A DNA stretch of 64,000 nucleotides, from positions 62,001 to 126,000 of the forward strand of contig JAYMGJ010000342.1 of assembly GCA_037178675.1 (NCBI GenBank). Reading direction: 5' to 3'. The notes under the pieces are model-generated. The model was not told the origin of the DNA and did no database searches. It worked only from the letters and a program-made list of their open reading frames with translations. How positions within the stretch are numbered: position 1 is the stretch's first letter; each line of letters begins with the position of its first letter. Positions 1-10,974 of this stretch are shown piece by piece. Origin of the DNA: Scleroderma bovista. Its lineage: Eukaryota; Basidiomycota; Agaricomycetes; Boletales; Sclerodermataceae. Position numbers and translations under genes: made by a program.

Positions 1-1090
1 ATTTCCGATCTCCACAACCTGGCGGTGTCGAGCAACGTGTTTGCGTAATGAATGTAGGCCGCGATCATAGGGTGATCAAGGCCGGCATCGAGTGGGAGTA
101 GGTCGGGCAAGTTCCTAGGAGGGACGGATGTAGCAACTTGCCTTGCAGAGGCCACTAGATGACAACTGATCAACTGATACTATGGATCAAGCCCAAGAGA
201 GACTTACATGAAAGCGCATCACTCTGGAATGGATCCAAATGCTCATGCAATGCATTAATCCTGTCCACCATCTCAAAATATTCCACTGGATGATTGTTAA
301 ATACACATAATTCCTGCAGTAATACTGACTTACCATCCTCTGCATGCACGTGTTCCCGGAATCGTGCATGCGATCCAGATACAGCCTCAGGAGATGATTC
401 TGCCTCCATTGGGGAGGTGGGAATCCGCTGGCTTGATGCCGGGCTAGATAGCGATGCCGGGCTCGATGGCGATGCCGGGAGCGATGGCGATGCCGGGCTG
501 GATGGTGATGCCGGGCTGGACGGTGATGCCGGGACTGAGGATGCCGGCATTGATGGGGATGACGTCCCAATACGTGGCACGTGCACTGGAGAGGGCGGGA
601 TCCATGCGGCCATCGTGGGGGATGGCGACGGTGGCATCCATGCTTGCGGTTGGGTGCCTTGGGATGATGGCCGAACCGATGGGGTAGCTGGCATTGCTGC
701 CGGGGGTGGCATTGATGCCTGCGACCGAATGGTGAGGGTAGACGGCACATTGGATGAACTGGCAGCGATTGGAGGCGACGGTGGCATCCAAGCCTGGGAT
801 CTAGTCGTGGGGGTTGCTGCACGCATCTCGTGTGCTGAAGGGCCAGGGAGGTTGATCGGAGCTGATTGCGAGGGGGCCGGCAACTGATTGTTTGCCGCTG
901 TTGCTTGTCTGTTGCTGTCCCCAGACATTGCATCGTTGTTCCTCACAGACACATTTGTTTCACCTGTGCGCATCCCGTGGCGTGGGGGAGAGGGTGGCAT
1001 CCAGTCCATGCTTGATGGCAGGCGTTCATCGACAATGGATGGAGGCGGGTGCCACACTGGCAGTGCAGGAATGGCTGATAACGATGTCAT
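1..1090 (-). CDS. Pro/Ser-rich protein with WMPPSP repeats, runs off the left edge
   Basis: Main exon 208-1090, read from an ATG at 1088-1090, then a GT-AG intron at 174-207 (only 34 nt) and a further open exon 1-173 that reaches the window edge, so the 3' end is missing. The protein is low-complexity: the motif WMPPSP or a variant recurs several times, and a run of about six PASPSS/SPASP units is encoded by an 18-bp minisatellite at 435-557. After the repeats comes a more normal segment (FNNHPVEYFEMVDRINALHE) that carries on into the last exon, which reads AAYIHYANTLLDTARLW. I do not recognise the family. It lies next to, and in the same direction as, another gene of the same style at 2229-4195, and both sit in TGCCG-rich repeat DNA, so they may belong to one mobile or expanded locus. 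The upstream start is uncertain; an extra 5' exon is possible. Confidence 0.5.
435..557. repeat. 18-bp coding minisatellite with TGCCGGG core
   Basis: Five 18-bp units of the form GATGCCGGGCTNGATNGC stand head to tail, followed by a 15-bp and another 18-bp unit. The period is a multiple of three, so the minus-strand reading frame stays open and the array encodes the PASPSS repeats of the overlapping gene. Confidence 0.85.
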
Positions 1091-1303
1091 GCAGATCAGC
1101 TCAGAGGAGAGAAATTACTCACTCAATTTCCGCGGACTTGCGCTATCAAATCTGACAGACTTAGGTGGCATAGCGGTAGCAAAGATGCAAGTTGACAAGA
1201 TGGAATTGACGTGGAATGGAAATCACAATTGAATGATTATATAATAATGGTTTCCATATATAGTTCATTTATCTCACCACTGGAAAGATTTGCTGATAGT
1301 GTG

Positions 1304-2045
1304 TTGTGCCAAAGGTATCGGCAAGTGCCGATGTTATACAAGTGCTGATGGTATTACAAATGTATGTCCTGCCGCTGGGGTGTGTGCCGATTGTCTACCG
1401 TATGCATGTTCCAATGGAATGCTGTGCTGATTACAGTATGTTACCTCAATCAACACCTAATGCCGCCATCCACGGCAATTATAGATACTCTTGCTATTTA
1501 TGTATATCGGTAACATTGAAGAATTACTGCAAAGGTAAATCTTGCATTTGCCGGCAAAAGATTGGGATAGTATCATGTACATAGTGCCAATAGTGTGCTG
1601 TGTCACAAGTGTGATGTGCCGATAGTATGTAGTGCCGATAGTATGTAGTGCCGATGGTATGTAGTGCCGATGGTATGTTGTGCCGATTGTATGTTGTGCC
1701 GATGTTGCTGTGCCGATAGTGTCTTGTGCGAATGGTTTGCAAGTGCCAATGTTATGCAAGTGCTGATCACTGTTGCAGCGGCATGGATGTAATGCCGCCG
1801 GTGGTTATGCCGATTGTATGTGCCGATGCAGTGCCGAGTGTATGTTCTCCCTTGTATGTTCTGCTGGTTGTGTTGTGCCAGTGGATTAAAAGTATGTTTC
1901 TCCTTCCAATACTTGATGCCGCCATACATGGCAATTATAGTTACATCTGTAGGACATATCTAGCCTGCTCTTGGTATTCATGTATATCAGTAACGTTGAA
2001 AAGTTACTCCACAGGTAAATTTGGGATGTGCCGGCGACATATTGG
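1304..2045. repeat. ~460-bp tandem duplication containing a minisatellite
   Basis: A block of GTGCCGAT-type units followed by a ~110-bp unique segment appears twice in direct orientation. The unique segment starts with TGCCGCCATNCANGGCAATT, passes TTATGTATATCGGTAAC and ends near the GTGCCGGCNA motif. Copies of it lie at about 1457-1567 and 1914-2045. The stretch holds no convincing gene. Confidence 0.75.
1584..1765. repeat. 16-bp minisatellite GTGCCGATAGTATGTA
   Basis: About eleven 16-bp units lie head to tail; the middle ones are nearly identical and the outer ones are degenerate. Degenerate relatives of the same unit are seen at 1304-1400 and 1800-1880. It separates the two repeat-associated genes. 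Confidence 0.85.
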
Positions 2046-2228
2046 CAATGCATTCATGGCTGTGGTTGAGACCATTACTGGCATGTCTCTGACAGAGTTC
2101 TCAGGCTGTGTCAATGATTCACAAGGACAACTCTACATGCATAAATATACTTTACAATGTGATGTATATGGTATACATGGAATAGGAAGCGGAAATTGTA
2201 CAAAAGACGTAGGTATGATAAAAGAAAA

Positions 2229-4195
2229 TTAGTCCGTTTCCATTTGCACACCGGCATCATGCCCGGCATCGGCATCGGAACTCCCAATCTCCATATCGGA
2301 TGCCGGCCCAACATCTCCATCTTCCGGCGGGCTGACCTCGATTGCTGGAATATTGCCGGTCTCTATGGTTGCGGCCACTTCATCACAAATCGCTGTCAAC
2401 AACACAATCTTGTGATCAGTAGCATATGGCTTGGTAATTGACAGACTTACCTTTTGGTGGGGCCCAGTCGTAGCTATCACCAGTTGGCTTGCTGGCACCC
2501 CTTTCATCGACCAAGCCTGGAGTTGCCACCTCCAGACTTGAGGCATTGTTGCGCAGCGCAACCTGCATACCATGGGTGCCGGGCGGCTCGCTCGAGCCAT
2601 GTCGGGACGGATTGTTGGACGATGCCATTTCTTCCAGCATTGTGGTAGGCGCTAGTGCCAACGGGCTTGGCGGACTGGGGTGAGCGCACTGCGAGACCTC
2701 GGGACATGTTGAGTCAGATGCCGGCTGTGTCAGTGCGAATGCCTGCCGCGATGCCGGACGTTGAAGGTGGGATGGTGTTGGGAACAGCTGTTCCCGCATC
2801 GCTTCAACCACCTGCCGTAAGCTGGCGACTTCTCCGAGCGCGACGGCCAACCTGTCATTTGCTTCGTCCACCTTTCGTTCTGTTTCGGCCTGCTTTTCCC
2901 TCAAACGGACAACCTCCTCCTCGAGATCTTGTACATTGGAGGTATTTGTACTGTCTCCCGGTGTTGTGGGAGGGTTCGTGCCACTGCCGGCGGCCGTTGA
3001 CGATGGACTTGCCGTCCTCGATGTCTTCCCTAGCCATGCTGGAGTATTGATCAGTACCCCATCAAAAACTGGATGGAATATCGATAGAAATAATATTAAA
3101 TTGTTCGAATAATGAACGACTTACTTGGTTTCCTGGGCGGATTGGCCGCTGCTGGTGCCGGGGTCTGACGTTGGCTTTTTGCACGCTGTGACCTTCCTCG
3201 GTTGAGCGTTGAGGGCGCAGATGGTGAACGCCGACGCGGTGCAGGTTTCCTCGGTGCTTGTGAATGCGACCTTGACCTCGCTCTGACTGCCGTCATCATA
3301 CTGCATGCAATCTTGCTGCAGCAACATTGCCAGCAAGCACGGCCTGGGTTCGCTGCACACCGTCGATCTCGCTGTACGCACTTGATGCAGCGATCCTTGT
3401 CATCCACCCACTCATAGCCTGTGTCTGGTGTCTGCATGTCGCGAACGTTTGGCCTTGGTCGCTTTGGCCGTGGTTGCGATGAGGCTTCTTCATCATCACC
3501 GTCGCTGTTGATCGTTGCGACGGATTGGGCACGCTTCCTCGGCTTGCGACTGCGACTGCGGCCCCTAGGCACCTCATCATCCTCGATGGCACGGCTTCCT
3601 TCTGGCACTGCTTGTGAGTCCTCAGTTTCACTGGGCTCACCTACTTGGCCACGACTGCCTTGCACCTCTGTCTCCTTTACCCCCGATGGTCCTGCCACTG
3701 CATTGTTCCCCGACGGCTCTACCGCTCTCCTCTTTCCCTTGTCCACCTTCTTCTGCGGCTTGCCTAGTTGGAACCAGGGATGGTCCCGGATATCGTGGTC
3801 CGTGGCGTTAACGATGTCCGGGAAGTGAGGCCACTTCCCTGTCGACAGGATCACCTCTGGCGCCTCCATAAACTGGTCGGCAGCAACGATGATAGTCGGT
3901 ATAATGAATCCTGCAGGTAACTCCTGCAGGACATTCTCGACCCGGCGCTATCATATCCTAATCAGTGAGTTGATTGATTGCAGATAAATTTGCCACGCAC
4001 CACCTGGGCCCAGATAGTTGACACTGCTTCCGACCATACACCCTTCTCCCGTGTGCTTCTCAAGCCATCAATCCGGCCTTGAATTATTTCAGCGGCCTGG
4101 GCGACGACTTCTTCTGCAGTGAGGGACGTAGCCGTTGACACGTCCTCTTGAACGGATGAGGCGGAGACGAACTGAGAACCTTCTGAAGTTTCCAT
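2229..4195 (-). CDS. Four-exon nuclear-type protein with Cys cluster and coiled coil, unknown role
   Basis: Exons on the minus strand are about 4004-4195, 3125-3947, 2451-3038 and 2229-2392; all junctions are GT-AG and the phases agree, giving roughly 588 residues. Exon 1 carries a short helical segment (AAEIIQGRIDGL) ending at WAQ. Exon 2 starts RRVENVLQELPAGF, contains an Arg/Ser- and Pro-rich basic stretch and a cysteine cluster of the form CIKCVQRDRRC...CWQCCCSKIAC, which looks like a zinc-binding knuckle related in spacing to Zn2Cys6 fingers but not canonical. Exon 3 holds a coiled coil (EEEVVRLREKQAETERKVDE) and a Ser/Pro tail. Exon 4 is acidic and ends DAGVQMETD. Proteins of this general layout are, from memory, common as expanded families in Agaricomycetes; no function is known to me. 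Lies in TGCCG-rich DNA next to the gene at 1-1090. Confidence 0.65.
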
Positions 4196-4997
4196 ATAGA
4201 CTGTAAGGATGTGGAAATGGTAAAGCAGTGGTTGAGAGGAAGAACTGGGTCCGATTGCCGTGCGGCCTGAAGGATGTTCAACGTATTATATAAGCATTTC
4301 ACACCACAACATATTTGCATTGTGGTCGCACACCAAAGTGGACTAAATCAAATATAGGTTAATAATTCAGCCACAAGTCCGACCAATCATTGTCCTGACA
4401 ATTCGGCTAATGAACCACACTGCCGCATTTCATATTGCATGATGGCCGCGTTTCTATTGCTTGTGATTGGCTGTCACAGTGCATTGTCCCATCACAATAA
4501 TAAGGGATCTCGGATCGGCATTATGATTTGCCTTATTTTGGAGTGTGTCTCTCGGGGAACAATCGATGCGGCATGTATTAACACAGCCGCAGCTTGAGAA
4601 AGGGATCAATGCCGCATGTCAGTCATTGCGGTACGGCCATCATTAATTTAATGTTATCATTGCGGTACTTATTCGCACAGCCACCAGCCTGGCTGCCACC
4701 GGCCAGTATGTCAGTGGCAAATGCCGGTGTCCACAACCGTGCCGACACTGCCACACGGCACGGTCATTCCCATATTGCCGCACATGCAGCATGATGGCCG
4801 CACGGCTATTACTCCAGCACGTTTGTGATTCTCGGCAAGGTATTGCGGCACCTGCGCGATAGCTGCACAACCATTACCAGTATTTATGTTGTGCCGTTCT
4901 TGTAATGCCGCAATTCTATTATGCCGATGGTAGATTGCTGATGACATGTTGTGCCGCTGCTGTCGTCGGTTCAAATCCTACATTGCCCGAAAAACAA

Positions 4998-5218
4998 TTC
5001 TGCCGACAGTGTGTTCTGCCGACAGCCTTGTTCTGCCGACAGCCTTGTTCTGCCGACAGTGTGTTCTGCCGACAGCCTTGTTCTGCCGCCAGCGTTGTTC
5101 TGCCGACAACGTGTTCTGCTGACAGCCTTGTTCTGTCGACAGTGTGTTCTGCCGACAGCCTTGTTCTGCCGACAGTGTGTTCTGCCAATGCCATGTAGTG
5201 CCGATTGTGTCGTGCCAC
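4998..5218. repeat. 16/17-bp minisatellite TTCTGCCGACAG + TGTG or CCTTG
   Basis: About 11 units share the 12-bp core TTCTGCCGACAG and end either in TGTG (16-bp type A) or CCTTG (17-bp type B). The order reads A B B A B B A B A B A, suggesting ABB and AB higher-order units. The array is non-coding: all long frames across it are simple readings of the repeat. Confidence 0.9.
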
Positions 5219-5966
5219 ACCTGGCTTACCGCTACTTTAGAGAAGACCAGATGCCCGGCCCTACATTTATACAAGGGATTAGTTCTAAGGGCCTGCTGTG
5301 TATATTGGGAGGCCAAACATTATGGCCGATCATACTGAAGGGGAAGCATATCAGCTGGCCTTCCCATCTAGCTAGGTGTCCCCAGAAGGAGGGCTTGCTT
5401 AATGCTCTGGGACACCGCATTCATAGCCTGTCACTTTGAAGTGTACTGCAAGGCCCTCCCATATAGGTAGATAACACCTTTCTGAGGGCCCACCTAATGC
5501 TATGGGACATTGTACCTATTGTTGCCATGTGCCCTGCACATAATAGATGAAACTGGCTCCAGGGCCTACTCATAGTCATGGGACACCAATCCCATGGCTG
5601 GGTATTCTTAAAGGTACACCATGCATGCAGCCCATTGGAAAGCACGGGATGCTGTTTCTTTGGCTGGCCCTGCAACAAGAAAGGGACACCAAAGGTACAG
5701 CCCAATGCAAAGCACAGGACACCAATACCACAGCCAAATGCAAAGCATGGGACACTGGTACAGAGGCCCTTCTATTGACTCCCGTCCGCAGGCTAGCCGC
5801 ATTGCAGCACTTACTACCGTCCTTTTGCCGAAATGCTGCGGCAAGCCCCCTGCCATCCTTGGCCTGAATCTGCGGCATATAGTCCTCTGGCCGCATGCCG
5901 CAGCTCCCTTGCCGCATTAGGTCCTATTGCCACAGGCCATATCCTGATCTAGTGTACTAGTGTGTC

Positions 5967-6074
5967 AGCCCACCAATATTACTTGGTGACAACCTTTCCA
6001 TGAGCCACCAATATGGCATGGTGAAACACCTTACCATTAGCCCACTCGTATGACATGGGGATGCACCATGGCTG
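5967..6074. repeat. Three 36-bp imperfect direct repeats
   Basis: Units start at 5967, 6003 and 6039 with AGCC(C)AC and share the pattern CCACCAATAT-N5-GGTGA. Each unit also contains a small inverted pair (CCACCAATAT... GGTG). They lie directly upstream of the readable part of the Plavaka relic. Confidence 0.7.
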
Positions 6075-6119
6075 GGCCCTATCTCAGCTGGTCATGTAGC
6101 ACGGCCGATTGTCAGCTTC

Positions 6120-8482
6120 GTCTGTCCGTGTTGTATGGGACAATGCAGGTGCATTATGTGCGGAAACCCGATATTCTCCCAACACATGGAGTATGATCCC
6201 TACATCATTTTGGATGGACAGGAGCGGGAGTACGGTGAGTGGATGTCAAGTGATGAAGCACACCAGATCCAAGTAAGTCTTCTAGCTTGACTATGCTGCC
6301 CACTGAACTTAATGAACAAATAGGATCAACTGCCGGAGGGCGCAACAATTGTCCCCATCATCCTCGCATCCGATAAGGCACCAGTCACGAGAATGACTGG
6401 CGACCTCGAGATGCACCCGCTTTTTATTACCATAGCCAACATCCATTCAAGTGTCCGCATGAAGGCTACATCGCACGCATGGGCATGCATCGGATACATT
6501 CCAGCCCCGGAGTTTCTCACCCATTCTGATTTCCATTCCGTTTTGGAGGCTCGCCTGTGGCATCGTTGCCTGGATATTATTTTCTCTGGCCTGAAAGTCG
6601 CTGCGTCCATAGGCACGTTCATGATCGATCCCAATAACTGCACTCGCTATGCTTTTACGCCACTTGCCGCATACACCGCCGATCTTCCAGAGCAACAAAT
6701 GATTGCCTGTGTCGCTAAGTCTGCTTCCCCAGTCACCATGGCTGAACTGGATCAATTTGGTGATGGCGTTCGTTATCCCCCACGCGAAGGCAAGATTACT
6801 CTGCAGATTTTATACGACCTGTGTGCAGGCGGCCTGGACCCTTGGCGGCTTCAGGAATTCCTGGCCGCTGCAAAGGCTGCCCACCTCAACGGTGTCCAGC
6901 TCCCGTTCTGGCGAGACTGGCGGTTCTCGGACCCTTCCATCTTCCTTGTAGGGGAGATCTTGCATGCCCTCCTCAAACTCTTCTTTGACCACCCATTCAA
7001 GTGGTGTAAAGAGCTGTTAGGCGCTGACGAGTTAGATACATGTTATCGCACCCAGCACAAGCGTGTTGGTGTCCGCCATTTCAAGAAGGTATCACACGTG
7101 AAGCAAATGACCGGACGAGACCACCGGGATCTGGCACGCACCATTGTTGCAATGATTGCAGGCGCTGCGGAGCCGCCTTTTGTCCGTGCTATCCGTGCAC
7201 TCGTCGACTTTATCTACCAAGCTCAGTCTCCAACGTTCACCGAATCTTCTATCTGCGACATGGAGAATTCTCTATCGGAGTTCCACAGGTACAAGCACGC
7301 CATCCTGGAAGCAGGCGCACGACGAGGAAAGTCCAAAGAAATGGAGCATTTCCGGATCCCCAAACTTGAGCTGATCCAATCATTTGGTCGCACGATACGC
7401 CATGTAGGCTCGCTCATCCAATATACAGCGGATGTCAGCGAGCGCTTGCTGATCACGCACTGCAAAGTGCCGTTCTCACGTACAAATCGCCAAAAGACTG
7501 ACTTTACACGACAAATTGTAACGTTGCTCGATCGTGAGGAATCCAGCCGTCTATTTAACCTATACGCTCTACTTCGGGACAAGAACTTCTCCCTCACTAA
7601 CATTCTGTCCTCGGAGGACGATGCCCCCCAACACAGTGACCCAACTCTAGATTGGGTCCTGCGCATTTCCCCCACAGATGTGAGCCGTTTCCAAGGTTCC
7701 CGGGTCATCCGCAATCTCTTCTCGAAGGGATTTGTCTCGGACGATGCTACAGTTGCACTCCACCTCACAGTAAAATCGGATTTTGCAGACAAGTCGGCCA
7801 ACTATCTCGCCGCCACGTATTGTCTTCCTGACTTCACCACCCTTCTCGAGGCCTATATTACAAGTTGTGACGACTCCCCTTGTTTCCAAGCTCGCTTACT
7901 TAAAGGTTGGCTCAAATTCCGAATCCAACTGCAATCGCGACTTCAACCATGCAACCTGATCCCGAGCCAACAAGTCCAGGCTCTCCCACCTTCGGACACG
8001 CACCCTTTTGGAAAATGTGATGTGGTGCTAGTTCGATCCACACCTGATTCCGTTTCACTGAGTGAGTCTTCATCGTGATCTACTTAGACTAAGACTCATA
8101 CCAGTACCTTTCAGATGTTGTTCAAGTACGCGCTGTATTCGCGCTCTCTCCAAGGGGATCCCCACTTCCTGTGGGACTATCTGCACCTCTACTATATGTA
8201 CAACACTTCGCACTCACAGGAACCCCGGCCGATCAACCTGACGTCGGTATGTTTAGCTTGCGTCGCAGGTTTGTCAACAATCCGGATGGCAGCTTATCCC
8301 GGCTTGGCTCCATCATTTCGATGTTAGACGTGGTCCACACTGTGGAGTTGATACCAAGGTACGGGAGATCGGCCAGGCGTGATGTCACGTCGGAGACATG
8401 CTTAGAGCTTTATGATGATTTTTATCTCAACAACTTTTCAGACAAGGAATGGTACTACACAATGAATCACGAATTTCTGTAG
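6120..8482 (+). mobile_element. Plavaka-type (DUF6830) transposase, N-terminally truncated
   Basis: Three exons, about 6120-6272, 6324-8061 and 8115-8482, join in phase and read for nearly 750 residues to a normal stop. Landmarks typical of Plavaka/DUF6830 proteins of mushroom-forming fungi are MEYDPYI, ATIVPIILASDK, TGDLEMHPLF, RLWHRCLDI, YTADLPEQQMIACV, KQMTGRDHRD, IQYTADVSERLLITHCK and, at the C-terminus, SPLPVGLSAPLLYVQHF and LYDDFYLNNFSDKEWYYT. Plavaka elements are DNA transposons of the CACTA/EnSpm (CMC) group. The N-terminal third of the protein, including the usual C2H2 finger and the first part of the catalytic domain, is missing: upstream are only repeats. No terminal inverted repeats or target-site duplication were found. 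The remaining frame is free of stops, so truncation is either recent or the C-terminal part is kept under selection. Confidence 0.85.
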
Positions 8483-8570
8483 TTATTTTACCTACATTTT
8501 TACATTTGTAGGCTACCGTGTCAACAAATTATTTAAAGGTTGAACTATCTCGAGCTGCCCAATCACAGTG

Positions 8571-10625
8571 ATGGATCGTCGGATCTCAACCTATCGTAAG
8601 TTGCACGTAAGCCAAAGCTTGCCTTCCCGCAGTAAGCGAAAGTTGGCCGTTTTGCTGATGCTGGTATACAGATGACGTGGAGAGAAATTTGAATGGTGGC
8701 ACCCAAACGGACAACGCAAGTGAATTACCCCTTGAATTCCTTCCGATTTTGGAAGCGCTAGCGAACAAACGTGTATATCAGGTACGCGCCTTGTCTGTGA
8801 GATCATTCTGTAGAAACTGATATAGATTCGATCCAGGCGGATATCATACAGACACGAGATTACGACAATGCACATTTTTACGAGGAGTTTTCGTGCTTGC
8901 TGGAACTGATCAGACACATACGGTGATCAGTGGTCGAGAATTTGCAGCGTTCTATAATGTTCTGCGATGCTTCAACAAGGACGTGTCGAAGATCGTCCAC
9001 AAGAGCGCTTCTTCATCTCTGAAGGCCAGCAACTTCACTGTCCATTTTGTCCAGCCCCCCTTTTTTCCCGAGAACAACGGTTCTCGCGGCTTCACGTATC
9101 AGCAGTAAGGTGCTAGTTTATGTTCATGCTTCCACATGAATAACAATCTTGCAGGGAGAAATCGTGGGGGTTTCCTATTTTTGTGAGGCCCTCATCGGTT
9201 CTGGACTACTGGACGAGATTTACACCCAGAAGTGATTGGATGGTCATGTCTCCTCAATACGATATTCCATTTGTCATTTCCAAAGTGATATCGCAGGAAC
9301 AACAACAGGATCGCTCCCGGATGTTGATCCAAGCGATTGCTCTAGCCCGTACTGGTCAATTTCTTATGCAATCGACTTCCAAGCGACGATTTTTCGTAGT
9401 GGCCATCTACGTTGATGCACATATGGTCGCGTCTCGGTATATTGTAATGCAGACCGGTCTTGAAACCACGACGAATGCGAATCCACTCCATTATCGTCGG
9501 GCGGTGAGTGTTCGCGATAGTGCTGGATTGCGGTACTCAATGAAGTGGCCAGGTGTGCATCCATCAAAAAGACTTTGATCTCCAAGACAAAGGGGCACAG
9601 GTAGATCTTTTATGCGAGATGTACAATTTAGCAACACAAATTGCGGCGTTGTCCGGAGACTTCGACCAGACTAAGAAAGGGAGCCTTGCTGCTATCAAGC
9701 AACTCGCGAACCCATTACAGACGCTCACGGCAAGTCGCACAACGAAGCATCTTAGAAGTAGTCACCTGGAATCTGTCAGGGAAGAGGGAAGAGGGTCCGG
9801 CGGGCCACAAGACAACGATAGATTAGTTTTCCACCAGATGTCCGAGCCATTTTGCGCGACATGGATTATGAGATTGAAGACTCAGGCCAAGGCTTGGTGC
9901 GAGTTTTTTCGTTGACCGGCATTCGGACTCACAAGTGCGCCTAGTATCCTCACGTTACCTTGATCGTGCACAAGACCGACTCGTATGCCTATCTCAAGTT
10001 CGTGCGACAGGATAGAGAGAAGGAGGTCAAGGTTCTACAGACCCTCGCTGGGATCCGGTCGCCTTCTAATCACACCATTTCCGGCGTTCGCTCCTGGCCT
10101 GTTCAAGGCGGCATCATGATCTCGATGCCTGTCGCTGGCGGTCATCTGACGTCGCTAACAAACCCTGATGAACATTTGTGGCCTGTCGCCCTGCAGCTAT
10201 TCGAAGCAGTTGCATTCATGCATGCACACCATGTTGCGCACATGGACTTGAAACCGGGAAACATCATCATTCCCCCGGAAGGTGGGCGTCTCTCGATCAT
10301 CGATTTTAGCGTGTCGATTCCTGGCTGCACACCCGACCTCGTGTCCACTGGGGTTATCGGTACGGAGGGCTACATGGCTCCGGAAGTTCGTCGTGGAGAG
10401 CAGTACTGGCCGATGCTGGCTGATTTGTGGAGTTGCGGACAAACATTGGCAGAATTGTGTTCACGCTGTAAATCATCGCCACATCTGCCAACGCTCCTCG
10501 GGATAGCCAGAGAACTCATGAATCCGGACCCGACAGCGCGGCCAACGATGACTATGGTGCTGGAGTCATTGGCTCACGCACAGCGAGGAGAGGGTGATGT
10601 TGTAGTATCTCCGATGTTACAGTAA
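8571..10625 (+). CDS. Protein kinase domain behind an unrecognised N-terminal region
   Basis: Proposed start MDRRISTY at 8571, splitting after 8595 into an exon reading DVERNLNGGTQTDNASEL. Further exons follow around 8826-9104, 9155-9502, 9553-9900 and 9945-10625. The N-terminal half reads FDPGGYHTDTRLRQC, GVFVLAGTDQTHTVISG and FAAFYNVLRCFNKDVSK and is not a domain I can name. The C-terminal ~220 residues are a protein kinase: beta-3 lysine in AYLKFVRQ, a helix-C glutamate in EKEVKVLQ, catalytic loop HMDLKPGN (HRD changed to HMD, aspartate kept), DFS in place of DFG, and an APE-like GTEGYMAPEV. Activity is therefore plausible though two motifs deviate. The splice joining 8761-8826 and the junction before the kinase domain (near 9940) are not settled. 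A GTAAGT donor at 10620 opens the possibility of one more exon at 10669-10974. Confidence 0.65.
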
Positions 10626-10668
10626 GTCAAGGTCTCCAAGTATGTCGTGCGCTTACAGGCGCCTACAG

Positions 10669-10974
10669 ATGTCCTTCTATAGTAGTACCTGCAGTTTGCG
10701 CCAAGAGTGTCTGCAATTCTCGCTACAAGGCTGAACACTCCTCTTATGTAAAGATAACGCGTATCTGTAAAGTAACGCAACTTTGTATTTGCAGCGATGC
10801 TATAGAGGATAGTATCACTTGCACCGAATTCGTTTTGCTGTCTGGTGCATTCGAGAGTCCCATTAGTCTCGGAACCACTCCTCGGTATGATTTTCTTGAC
10901 TATATTGTCAAACTAGCGAGTCTATCGGAGACCCATCTCCGAATCTCCGATTGCTGGCGCAGAATGCTCCATTA
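10669..10974 (+). other. Open stretch, possible last exon of the kinase gene
   Basis: After the donor GTAAGTC at 10620 and an acceptor CCTACAG ending 10668, the frame stays open for about 100 codons with several cysteines (VCAKSVCNSRY, TQLCICSDAI) up to a TAG at 10972. Phase agrees with the kinase exon. Without homology this remains a guess; the simpler model ends the kinase at the TAA at 10623. Confidence 0.3.

Larger units (their letters stand above)
4196..6119. other. Repeat-rich interval without a gene
   Basis: No supportable coding region. It holds many scattered TGCCG/CGGCA motifs to about 5940, the 16/17-bp array at 4998-5218, a tRNA-like B box at 4968-4978, a short ~33-bp repeat (AATGCAAAGCA plus GGACAC) at about 5680-5760, and three 36-bp repeats at 5967-6074. 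Confidence 0.6.

Noticed and set aside
170..933. Basic His/Arg-rich alternative frames opposite the WMPPSP gene
   Set aside because: Produced by the same GC-rich repeat read in other phases.
4919..5439. Long overlapping frames on both strands over the second minisatellite
   Set aside because: They only read the 16/17-bp repeat in different phases; no non-repeat homology.
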